DNA of 64,000 bases from Amphirosellinia nigrospora (taxonomy: Eukaryota > Ascomycota > Sordariomycetes > Xylariales > Xylariaceae), in contig SCHM01000001.1 of NCBI GenBank assembly GCA_004123355.1, forward strand, positions 7,078,193 to 7,142,192, given 5' to 3'. Below the pieces are notes generated by a model that was not told where the DNA came from, made no database searches, and was given only the letters and a program-made list of their open reading frames with translations. Numbering within the stretch: position 1 is the first letter of the stretch; the number at the start of each line of letters is the position of its first letter. Below, in pieces: positions 34,931-45,559 of this stretch. The translations under genes were made by a program, and so were the position numbers.

Positions 34931-36570
34931 GCCCAGAACGATGCTTAGGGATTCGTCAAACTAGAGTAGCAGTGACCACCAGAAGAGGAAACCGTGACGT
35001 GAGAAGACGAAACGAATACGCAAGGAGGGTTTTTTTCTGAATTTATCTTCTCAGAGTATATTTGGAGCGATTGTGAATTAGAGTATTGAGAAACCCCCTC
35101 AAAAAGGAAAGATAAGGAAGGAAAGGAAGGGGAAGGAAGAGAGCATGTATGGTACGATTGATGGCTTGCTAAATCTAAGGCGAAAAGACCGATGAGAAGG
35201 ACAAGAAAGAAAAAGCTGAGATGGACCAGTCTTGGCTCTCTACAATACCAAGACTTGGGAGCCATAACCATAGTCTTGGCGGTTGTAGGTTCATTACAGA
35301 GGTAGAAGACAGACTACAATCACAGAGAGGGCTGCTAACAAATCATTACATGAGTAGGTCTCCAATGCAGCGCTGGTCTGGTTTTGGGTTTCCTACCAGC
35401 CGCTGTTTGGCGACGGCCAAGCTGTGCGGCCGTAACTTAGGTAGTCGGTTCGGGCTCGGGCTGTCGGAAGATCAAACAGAGTTGGTAACTGCTGCCAACC
35501 CCCGCCGAAACAACCTCACCCTCGCCTCGCGACCAAGAATGACAGGGGGACATCTCGATGAAGTTTTAGTAAAGTTGTAGTGCGAGATAGACTGCATTTC
35601 GGCCGAGAGGCGCCTACAAATAGACAATTGGAGGACTGCCAAGTTCTTATAAGTCTTGGATGGTTGATTCATTTCTGAACATGATTAACTAATGTAAATA
35701 AAGTATCCGAGGTAGTCAGTCAAAGATGCTGGGTCTGGAGAATGCTCGTACGGCGGCCGGTATAAGGAGTGGCGGAGGGTGGGAGCTTGAGGTTCCAATC
35801 TGCCTCACCTGAGGCCTGCCTGAGCTTATACCCCCCAAGGATGCAGAGCGCATCAGCCATCGTGTTTCACCACGTGCATCTCGGCAGACCCTTCCAGCTA
35901 CAACCTGACAGTATAGGCCTGTAGCTCCTACTATACACTATACACTACCCACTCAACTCGCGCTGATTGGCTGATGATCGTAGCAGCGCCCTTCCAAGGA
36001 TCTCCTCCAAAGAAGATTATTCTATCTTGGTATATAAAGGTACTTGGCACCACACAGAATTCCATTCGTCGCAATAGCCTCCACCGCTGCGTGGCGGCGG
36101 TGCATGCGTTATATACGAGGCAGACACCGAGATCGATACTCAGATGACTGTATTCCTAGGCAACAAGACAACCTATACCCGCCTTGTGGAGGCGAAGACA
36201 TTACCTAGGTATAGGTAGGTAGTGTGTAAGTATACTCGTAGTAGGCTTCATCTTCATCTTTCATACACTAGCTGCCGTCTCGAGGCGCATGTCGTTTATT
36301 GAGCTGCCTAGGCGCTTCTTGTTCTTTATGAGTCATGGTACATTAGCATAAAAACTCATCGTAGTATTGCTACTCCGTTGTTTCCATGAGACCTCATGTC
36401 ACGTCCAATTGGAGCAAATTTAGGTGTGATACACTCGATGATGACATATATCCTCTAAATACGGAACACATCACGCAAGATACCACATGCAGAAGCCTTG
36501 TCCTCACAACGCTCACACACGCGCACTAAGGCAAGCAGCCTGGAGTCTTGTGCATACAGGCAGAATTAAG
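34931..36570. promoter_or_regulatory. Divergent upstream region, aspartic protease (-) / Nudix (+)
   Basis: About 1.6 kb with no gene recognised. It contains TACCTAGGTA at 36202-36211 followed by GGTAGGTAG, and short direct repeats such as TATACACTA (about 35930-35950). Promoters for both neighbours must lie here. Confidence 0.5.
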
Positions 36571-37143
36571 ATGGCAGCTGTTCCGCCGGCCACGTCTATA
36601 GCAACAGAAACGACACAACACCCCTTCACCTCGGATCCAACCGTCGCGACCTTCAACGTTCCCCTGGGCACGTACCTAGAAACGTCTCCAGCGCTTCAAG
36701 GTCTCTGCGTCGGTGCCTTTGTGTTCGACGCCGCCGATCGGCTGCTGCTCGTCCAGCGCGCGCCACACGACTCGTACCCGCTGCACTGGGAGGTCCCGGG
36801 GGGCGCCATCGATGCCGAGGACCAGTCGGTCCTGCACGGCCTCGCCCGGGAGTTATGGGAGGAGACAGGTCTGCGTGCGTGCCGCGTTAGCGGGCTGGTT
36901 GGGAAGGGTTACACCTTCTTGACGCGACGCCCCTTATGCATCTGCAAATACTCGTTCGTCGTCGATGTCGAGGCCTTCGATGTGAGGCTCGACCCCAACG
37001 AGCATGCGGCCTACCTCTGGGTGACCGAGGACGAGGCCAAGGCACGAAGATGTGGCGACGTCGACCTGGTGTATACGACTAAGAACCAGGAGGATGCGAT
37101 TCTAGAATCATTTAGGATAGAGAGGGCGAAAACCAAAGCTTGA
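36571..37143 (+). CDS. Nudix hydrolase
   Basis: About 190 residues, a pyrophosphohydrolase of nucleoside-diphosphate-linked substrates. The chosen start MAAVPPATS at 36571 sits in a purine-rich context (TTAAGATGG). An in-frame ATG at 36487 would add 28 residues without obvious function. The Nudix box reads GGAIDAEDQSVLHGLARELWEETGL. The catalytic RExxxEE core is intact, but aligned on it the usual first Glu is Gln (EDQS where relatives have a Glu) and the leading Gly is Ala. LCVGAFVFDAADRLLLVQRA is the strand before the box and WEVPGG leads into it. The C-terminal part has LCICKYSFVVDVEAF and HAAYLWVTEDEA. One exon, no frameshift. The substrate cannot be read from sequence. Confidence 0.88.
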   Translation: MAAVPPATSIATETTQHPFTSDPTVATFNVPLGTYLETSPALQGLCVGAFVFDAADRLLLVQRAPHDSYPLHWEVPGGAIDAEDQSVLHGLARELWEETGLRACRVSGLVGKGYTFLTRRPLCICKYSFVVDVEAFDVRLDPNEHAAYLWVTEDEAKARRCGDVDLVYTTKNQEDAILESFRIERAKTKA

Positions 37144-37594
37144 AAGCACGTTGCACGGCATATATCTATATCTAGAGTTATCATGTCACATCTCATTATA
37201 AACCATCACTTGCTCCTTGGCAATGAATGCGCAGCATGATCCCAATCATTATCATAATCTAGAATATGAAATATACCCGGATGTATTGTTGTTGGCCAAC
37301 AGCTTACAGCCTTCTCACATGGATGGCAGTCTTCACGTGACTCAATTGCGGTTTGCGGGACCCTTGAAGCGGGTCGAGGCTCGTCAAAATGTCGGCTAAA
37401 ATCCGAATCGGGCAAGGACCTTACCGCCAGCCGGTTTGAGCTCGGGACGCTTTGCATTGTCAAATCAGACCACTCCAAATCCCTCGCCCACCCGTCATTC
37501 GATTAGCCATCGACATCGACATCTAACCTCCGCCTTTGCATCTCCCAGCAACCCGCAACACCGACCAGCGTCGCGGCCAGCAATCGAAGACGCC
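37144..37594. promoter_or_regulatory. Upstream region of COX4
   Basis: About 450 bases between the Nudix stop and the COX4 ATG, on the same strand. The last 100 bases are C/T-rich, as is usual before highly expressed fungal genes. No specific site identified. Confidence 0.4.
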
Positions 37595-38544
37595 ATGTTT
37601 TTGCAACGATCCGCCCTCTCTGTCGCCCGCCGAGCCGCCGTCGCTCCCGTCGCCCGTCGTACCTTCGCCGCATCTATCATCCGACGTAAGAAGAGCCCAC
37701 ATCCCACAACCCGCGACCCTCGCTCCCTCGCTCCCTGGCATCCTGACATCCGGCCAACCGGCCGGCTCCTCCCGTTGCCGCCACTAGGTCACTAACTCTG
37801 CCTCGGTGCACACAGGGGATGCGAAGAATGTCGAGCCTAAAGCAACCGCCGGCCAGAAGATGAAGGCCTTCGAAGGTACAGTGACAAACACCAAAGCCAT
37901 CACGGCCGGTTGGGCTGCAGTTGACGCCGTGTGGCACCTAAATAGATATCAGGACTGAGGAAGACCTCGTCGGTCCCGGTGCGGCCCCCGGCTCTGTCCC
38001 GACCGATCTCGACCAGTCTACTGGTTTGGAGCGATTGGAAATCCTCGGAAAGATGCAGGGCGTCGACATATTCGACATGAGACCCCTCGATGCGTCAAGG
38101 AGAGGTACGGCCCCTTGCCTGCCTGTGCCATGGCCACCAAGATGACCCTGTAACTTACCATCTGGCTAGGAACCCTCGACAACCCCATCATTGTCAGGTC
38201 CGCCGGCGATGAGCAGTTCGCAGGCTGCACTGGTTATCCCGCCGACTCCCACATTGTCACATGGCTCGGTGTACGTTTTCTCTTTCTTCCTATACCGGAC
38301 CTTTAGGACCTGCGATATACGGGCTACGGCGTGCCCGCCACCCTTTTGATGGTAAGCTAACGCGGTGCTCTTCTCTTATTAGATGACGCGTGAACGGCCG
38401 ATTGAGCGATGCCCCGAGTGTGGTAGCGTTTATAAGATGGAGTATGTTGGGCCTACCGACGATGGCCATGGCCACCACGACCACCATCACGGCCACGAGG
38501 AGCCCAAGACCTTTGCCGACTTTGTCAAGCCCCAATATTGGTAA
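37595..38544 (+). CDS. COX4: Cytochrome c oxidase subunit 4 (COX4 / mammalian Vb)
   Basis: A nuclear-encoded subunit of complex IV on the matrix side of the inner mitochondrial membrane, which binds one zinc ion. The presequence MFLQRSALSVARRAAVAPVA is rich in Arg and Ala. Five exons join in frame: the first ends at 37685, the second reads RDAKNVEPKATAGQKMKAFE, the third reads DIRTEEDLVGPGAAPGSVPTD and DMRPLDASRRG. The fourth reads TLDNPIIVRSAGDEQFAGC and GYPADSHIVTWLG. The last reads MTRERPIERCPECGSVYKME and ends FADFVKPQYW (TAA 38542-38544). CTGYP together with CPEC supply the zinc-binding cysteines. The C-terminal His-rich segment (GHGHHDHHHGHEEP) is a fungal extension. All introns have standard ends, and no frame correction is needed. 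Confidence 0.94.
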
Positions 38545-41098
38545 TGGCAAGACTCAGGCTGAGTCTGGACTTATATACAAGGCACAACGACGCACTAGTG
38601 ACGGATAAGGCCGAGGATGTAGGTATCCCAGAACCTATATGGCCTTGTATATTTGGAGAAGGGGAAGCTGTATAGAAATATATTCACATGGCGCGTTTTC
38701 TTGTGCGATACAGCAACGCCTTCCCGACTGCTACTGTAGTGTGTCGGCTATTTTTGTTGATCTGGTATCGTCGTAGTTCTATGTGATCATGAACCGATGA
38801 GAGAGCTACGCTATACGCTAGTAAGCATTCTTATTCGCTGCTGTATGATACACTGAAGACTGTGTAGGTGGCGGCTCTTTTGGCACCTCGGGAACCGTTA
38901 CACGGGGCTTGGAGGGATCTCCATCAAAGGTAGGCGAATGGACGCCCAACATGTTTATCATTGGTCATTATACGTTACTGATTTAGCGAGTCTTCCGATC
39001 TGAAGTAGGTATGACGACGGCGCCGCTGTTCTTATTGGTGGTATTAGTTCATGAGAATCATGCTTTCTGGGGGGCGGATTAAGTCTCGATCCACTAGGTG
39101 AGTCTCTCGTAAAACATGTGGGCGATTCATATACGACGTCAATCTACGATGAGGCACAAGTCTACGGCGATGCACTACAGAAGGATTTCCCTAGAACTTG
39201 TGTGTGCTACCACGTGAAGCCACCCGAAGCGAGGGTTTTGCCATCGATCCGAAGCCTCCGTTGCTCTTGAATGTAAATCACAACTACGGCATCTTGGACG
39301 TCGCTATACGCGTTTCCAAGAAAATCGCCAATCAATCGACTATCAATAAACAGAGCATCTTGAGTCGTTTAGGGGTTTGATGCTCATGTTCATGTTCACT
39401 CTATTTTCGTACCGATGTAGTGGGTAGGTAGTATGCATGGCTTATTCGTTAGTGAACTGGCATTGATTTGCTTCGGGCCATGGGACAACATTATTTGTCT
39501 GATCATAATAACCTTTCGTTCATGTTTCAGCTTACGCCGCTTACTTCGCGCCATCCATTTTCTCGGATCATCGTAGAGTATATATACCGTACCTTTATAG
39601 ACTAGACGACCTATATATGTACCGGCCCCCAACGTCACCCAATTGGCCTTCTTCGTGTGCGCAAGGCAGCATCGCACTCTAGCCATTGACAGCCTGCAGC
39701 CGTTCCATCAGCCACAGGGACATCGGATGAAATCCTACCGAGGGGAATAGTTTCCTCGGGGACGATGGCCAACGGGAAAGGTGCCGTCTCGGGACCGTAG
39801 TGCTGGGGTTTACTATACGAATAATAGTCGCAACTCCCAGACATATCATTATTGGCCTGTCGTTCTATAACGGTTTATTACTCTCTCATAAAAACGAGCC
39901 CCGGCGCCCGGTGCCGAGTGCCTAGGTCGGCTGGCCTGTTCAATCTCCCAGACAAGATTTCTTGGCTCTTGTCATACTATCACAGTATACGAGGCTAGTC
40001 TACCTAATGTCATGTACCGGCAGGTCCTTTGGGGATCGACCTTTTTTTCGTATCGGCTGGAAAGTAATCTACCCCTCTCCTCTGCAGCGATTGTTTCAAT
40101 CGTTGATAGCAAACAAGTCCAGGAGATGTTTATGCCCGCTAGTGTCGGTCGGCGTGAGGCGAGGTGACGAACACGACGGCATCGAGGTAAGCAATTCGAG
40201 CAGTGCCACCGAACATTTTCTCTTCTGGGAATAAATACTATGCTTGATCTTGCCATCTAGTCCAGTACGGGGTTTGCTAGCGAACGCGACCTACATACTG
40301 TACTCTATTAAGTATCCAACACGCGGCCCCGTAAAATCTGACATGGTGACCTAGTGTACACTACTCGCCTCCCTCGCTACGTCCCGGCACTGGGTATGTA
40401 AGTATAAGTAGGTATGTATGTCTGCGCTACCATATAGCCATATAGGTAGACACTCGAGTGAGGCATGCGAGTTGCACACGAGCAAGAGGACCAGCCTCAA
40501 AGGCTTCGATACTATTGATCTCATGACGCAGACACGAGCGTAGGGCGGCCTCCCCACCACCAATAGCTCCGAGGCTGACAGAGATGCGCGCGCGTTGCAG
40601 ATCGTGTCGTAAATAGTGCAGTATTATTATAAGGTGGGATCGGTGGGCTTGCCCGGGTTGGGCGGCATATGGGTTGGTGGTATTAGTAGGTAGCGGCTAT
40701 AGTGTAAGTACGTTAGTTACTATGTAGGGTAGTGTACAGTACCTCTTACTTACGTACAGTAGCGCCAATCGAGGGAAGGGAAGCCCGTAATAGAGTAGCG
40801 TACTTTGCTTTATTAGTAGTGCTGCAGTTCACCAGCAGGTATCTAACCTGGTATCTAACCTTAGTATGATAGGTGCATCATCTCAAATCATCCTGGTTGG
40901 CCCAAATACCCTGGCCAAGCGACTATTCGGACTTGTTGGTCCAGGTACACCCATGTGCCCTGCAGGGCCCCGGTAATCGAAGTTTTCTAGAAGCCAATGC
41001 CTGCAGCGCGAACCAGACGGCTGAGACGGCAAAGCCGACATGTAACCCTCCACTCTCGACGTCGCTCCTCTCTTGGCACAGGGGCACGCCCAGGTTGT

Positions 41099-41131
41099 CA
41101 TCCATCCATCCATCCATCCCTCCCTCCCTCC
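41099..41131 (+). repeat. CATC then TCCC tetranucleotide repeats
   Basis: About five CATC units followed directly by about three TCCC units, continuing as C/T-rich sequence. This is a simple repeat likely to vary between isolates. Confidence 0.85.
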
Positions 41132-41270
41132 TCCCCCATCCCTCCCCTAAGTAGAACTCCCCAAGTACACTAACCTTACCTATCACTATGCTGCTGCTCT
41201 GTGGACTGACTGACTACCTAACTAACTGACTGGCTGGTGGCTTAAGGCAACGTAGTGCAAGCGCTCTCCT

Positions 41271-41294
41271 ACTCTTACTCTTACTCTTACTCTC
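41271..41294 (+). repeat. ACTCTT hexanucleotide repeat
   Basis: Four copies of a six-base ACTCTT unit, the last one partial. Confidence 0.8.
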
Positions 41295-42626
41295 ACCTAG
41301 TAGACATCACCGTTCTGGCCGTGGAACGTTGACTATTGTTCGTTTTGAATGATAGCCATCACCTACCTGCATGTACCAAGTAGGTACACGGGGGCCTGCA
41401 TCATGCACAGAATGCTGGATACTATGTATATCATTCATACCCAGTGCTATATACTCAATGCCTATCTATAGGCTAGAGACCATGCCTGAATGTTTCAATT
41501 TCTGAATCTTGGCTATAGCTAGTCGCACTTCCTATACTAGCACTCTAGTGCCAAGTGCTAAAACCAGATGACAAGGTGGATTCGACGAGGCCCTCTTTAC
41601 TATGCGTTTGCCGACTAAGTTAGGTACGTACGGTAGAGCCAGGCAAGTGGACCGGGATAATTTGCCTATAGGCCGTATTTACAGTATGTACGTATGCTGG
41701 GGGAAATAACCACGTAAGTTCTCGGCCAACTTGGTAAGAGGTAGTTAAGGTCGGCACGGCACAGCATTTCAACCGGCCCAGCTCTACCAACCCCCATGTA
41801 AATTCTAGACGTTGTTTACTATGTACGTCGACCATGATGACTTACTTGCAGTACTTGTGAGGTCACCATTCCAAGTACCTGGTGGTAGGACGTCACTTAT
41901 CCTTCTTCTTCTTTTTTGTCTTCTTCATCATCTTCTTCATCATATATGGTCGCGCGGCGAATTAATGATGTGCAGCAGCAACCATTGGCAAAAAGCCACC
42001 AGCATACGGGCAGTAATACTACCCTACCCACCATTGCCCCCCTCTCCCCTTGCTTTTCCGTAGTGCGTAGGTACATGTACTACTATTATTACAACCACAC
42101 TTGGTTATGATTATGCGACACAGAGAGCCTGGCGAGGGAGCTGAGTGTACGTCAAAGTGAAATGTAACACCTTACGGGCTACACACTAACTACATTTGTG
42201 TCTAGTACAGCAACTGCGGATAGGTAGATCATTAAGGACTGTATAATATAAGCAGCTCACATGTGCATGTGCAGGCAGCATTCTGCCTCCCTCTCTCTAT
42301 ATCGAAAGTTAGGTCAGGTACTAATTATAACATCGTCTACTCGGCACAGGCTAGGGGGTATAGTCCAAGGTCCCCATATAAGGAACAAACAAAGTACCTA
42401 GCTAGGAACTAAGTAGAATTAAAATAGGTAATAATGAATAATCTTATAATCATACTACTATAGTAATTATAATATGCTGTTGTTTCAACGAGAAAAGCTT
42501 GCCTACCCTAGTTAGATAGTTTCTCATCTCATGTGCGGTTCCATCTTCTATCCTCTATCCTCCTCCATCTTCCTCCTCGGCGCCCCTGATAGCTTATACC
42601 TCGAGAGGCTGACCGGAGTGCATACG

Positions 42627-42657
42627 GATTGATTGATTGATTGATTGACTGATTGAT
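42627..42657 (+). repeat. GATT tetranucleotide repeat
   Basis: Seven or more GATT units with one GACT interruption. Confidence 0.85.
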
Positions 42658-43000
42658 CCAAACTACTTGTCACACACTAACTAGACTAATACACTACCTG
42701 GGCTTGACATCTTGCATTGCGTCTTGGCTACCCGATCCCGATTGATAACCAACCTACACCATCTCTAATAAGGAGAAACGGTGGCGCGCTGCATACGATC
42801 CGACCCGACCCCATGTTCCTGTCGCCTCTGCACACGACTAGCTGCTCTAGAACAGTTGTGCGCGGGCCTAGGTGCATGCATACCTGGAGAGAGGGAGAAG
42901 GAAAAGAGCCAACATCAAATTGAGCAACCCGCGTTTTTGTACCTCGGTCTCGACTCCGTTTACCACGGCCATCGGTAATTCAACGACTCAAGCTTCCTGA

Positions 43001-45559
43001 CGTTGCCGTCTGTCAGGTACGTTGCATACAATCCTACCCCATAGGAGGGCTCAGCTAGCTAGCCAGCCAGCCAGCCAGCGCAGGGCATTGCAGATAGAGA
43101 TATCTGGATGGCCTCATAGCTGTCTGCCTGCCTGTGTCTGCTTGCCCGCCGTGCTTTTCGCTTGCACGTATCTCGTTGTGTTTCTTTGCCCTCTTTCTAC
43201 CTATCATCATACCATATCATACACCCCGATAGCCGGCAGCTCGCCAAAACTTTCTCCCCATCTCTTTCTGTGCTCCCCGAATCAACAGCCAACACAACCA
43301 ACAACGAACGTGGAAAGTAATAGGTCGGGTTTTTTGGGTTCAGCGTGTGCTGAGAGGTACAGTGTACCTGGATTGCACCTAACCTAGGAGGTACATATCC
43401 TTTTGGTATCCTTTTCTATTTCCATCGACATATGTCATACCTGAATCCCTACCCGCATCACCGCAACCTATACCCTTTCGAGGCCATGACCGTCAGGGAC
43501 ATACCTATCTAGGCAACCTATACACTTTCATTTTCCCATTTTATACTTTTATACTCGTCCTCCCAATCTCCAATTCTGCAGCATTGGGGGTCTTTTTTTC
43601 CTAGTTCCACCGGCAGCCTGCACCAAATCGCAATGCACCGCACCCGCATATGCACCGCGTTTCCTGCGCATCCTGCCCCCCTGTCTGGCTGTCGTCTGTT
43701 GATTTCCGCGCGCATCTGCTGGTACAATACGCTACCTGCTCGAACCCCTGTACCTTAGCTGACCTTAATTGATCACTTATTAGGAAAGACGACCAGAATC
43801 GCATACCTCGTCACCAAAAACAGCTTTACACTATTGCAACAAGAGATTGGTAGGTGAGATTTTGTTTATTCTTATTTGACTTACCTTCTTCCTTCTATGG
43901 GCACACACCTGCGCCTCTGAACTATTATTCGCATCAGCTTCGTTGTTCAGCTCCCCTAGCCTACCAGTCCTGTCTACATGTCTAGTTGAGTCTCGCAGGT
44001 ACCTACATATACCCACATATCTCTATATGCATGTACCTGCGGCTCAGTGGCTTCGATATCCCAGGTTGCTATTTTAGTGACAAGCTTTCTCGCCTTACGC
44101 CGCTCGTTCTCCCCTTGGCCTTGTTTCATTGTTTCAATTGATGCTCGCACTTGCACTTCAGGTACCGTACCTATTGCAGAAACCCTCATCTAGGTACGGT
44201 ACCGTCCGGTGTCTGCTCCATCTCGCCCGAATATCCTATGTACACTGGAAATCTGTATACCTCCCTCTAATAAGTTATACTGCTAAACTACTTACCTATA
44301 TCCTATTTTCTCACTTGACCACATTTTGCAATCCTGCCTAGCAACAGACATAGCCTTCTTTTTTTATCTCTTTCTCTCTCTCTTCCCCCTCGTTCCCGCT
44401 GTTAATTACTATCTCGTTTCCTCTTGCCTGTTCCTTCTTGTTGATTGCATGTTGAAAATTGGTTGGTTGGTGTACTTTCCAGTTCTCGTCAGGACATGCA
44501 AATATTACCAATACTTTTCAAGTTGTGTTATTATTATTATACCCTCCTCACCAACCGCGCTAATGGTTTATTCTTCGCACCCAATAGCCAAGTACATCGA
44601 TGATAATAACAGTTCCTACTAAAACCCCCCTTTTACATCGGACACGGCTGGCCACCACTTGCTGGCGAATTTATTACTTCAATTTTCTGCTACCATTCGT
44701 TCATATACGACCTGCCTGTCTCTCCCCACATTCTCTCAACCGATAACAACATCGCTTGTAGTAACCATCGACGAGACTATAGCCTGCCTTCACATAGTCC
44801 TTCGCCCATAACCGCATAACGGTCACATTCTTTCTCTCTGGTTCGGTCAAGGCAGTACATCCTTCTCGCCAATGGGCCTTAGCACAACCCCTGGGGTCTC
44901 ATGAATTACGTTCTATAGCACTTAGTAAGTACTCTTGTAGGTATACCCACCAGAACCCCAAGCACCTCCCATTACCCTTTCGATCTTTATCTCACTCGAG
45001 GTATATCTTGAGTCCTGCAGTGTTGGCTGCCTTGTCCCTACCTACCGCTACCCTCTTCCCCGCTAGATCAGCTCCTCTCTTCCTGCTAGGCTCTTGAACT
45101 CTGCTCATGCTACGTTCATGGTGGAACTATCTGCTATATTGGCACCATCAACTTGTCGCGTGGCCAGTAGTGCCGGCACTTATTGAGCACGCCAGAGCAA
45201 CCGTTCTCACTGTACCCGCTGCACATCTTTCATGAACAGACTTTCTAGCCTGTTTGCATAGACATCGCAGACCTTGTCGCCGTCTCGACACCTATGATCT
45301 AGTCCCTTCCACTTTGTTTCTGCTTGGTGCATTTAGCATACGAGATTGGCCAGCCTCGGCGTGCTCTATTGACCCATGCTTCTGGGAACCCCCATCTCCA
45401 CAACGTGTGACATGCAAATACATCTACTTAGGCATCAGACCTTGGCTTACCATCTCGTCCCTCATATTTCGATAGCCAACTCATTCAAAACGTCATACTA
45501 ATGCATCGCCCAGGCACGACGTAACATATTCGCGTCAACTGATGATACACGTGGGAACA
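43001..45559 (+). promoter_or_regulatory. Pyrimidine-rich upstream region and leader
   Basis: About 2.5 kb directly upstream of the coiled-coil protein gene, with a strong excess of C and T on the plus strand (for example about 44350-44400 and 44800-45100). Such skew is typical of long fungal 5' leaders and promoters. Small frames are present but unsupported. The transcription start cannot be fixed from sequence. Confidence 0.4.
43061..43079 (+). repeat. AGCC tetranucleotide repeat
   Basis: Five AGCC/CAGC units, preceded by an AGCTAGCT palindrome. Confidence 0.8.

Larger units (their letters stand above)
38545..43000. other. Gene-poor stretch with microsatellites
   Basis: No supported gene. 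At 38880-39240 some readings look protein-like (DDGAAVLIGGISS, GDSYTTSIYDEAQVYGDALQ) but are interrupted by stops, possibly debris of a secreted hydrolase. Simple repeats occur at 41099-41131, 41271-41294 and 42627-42657. The rest is AT-rich with many GGTA/TACC palindromes. Confidence 0.5.

Noticed and set aside
35221-35580. 119-codon plus-strand frame between the protease and Nudix genes
   Set aside because: It lies in the presumed divergent promoter, lacks motifs and has low-complexity composition.
41099-42657. CRISPR-like array from the closely spaced simple repeats
   Set aside because: These are tetra- and hexanucleotide microsatellites in a eukaryotic genome, without spacers.
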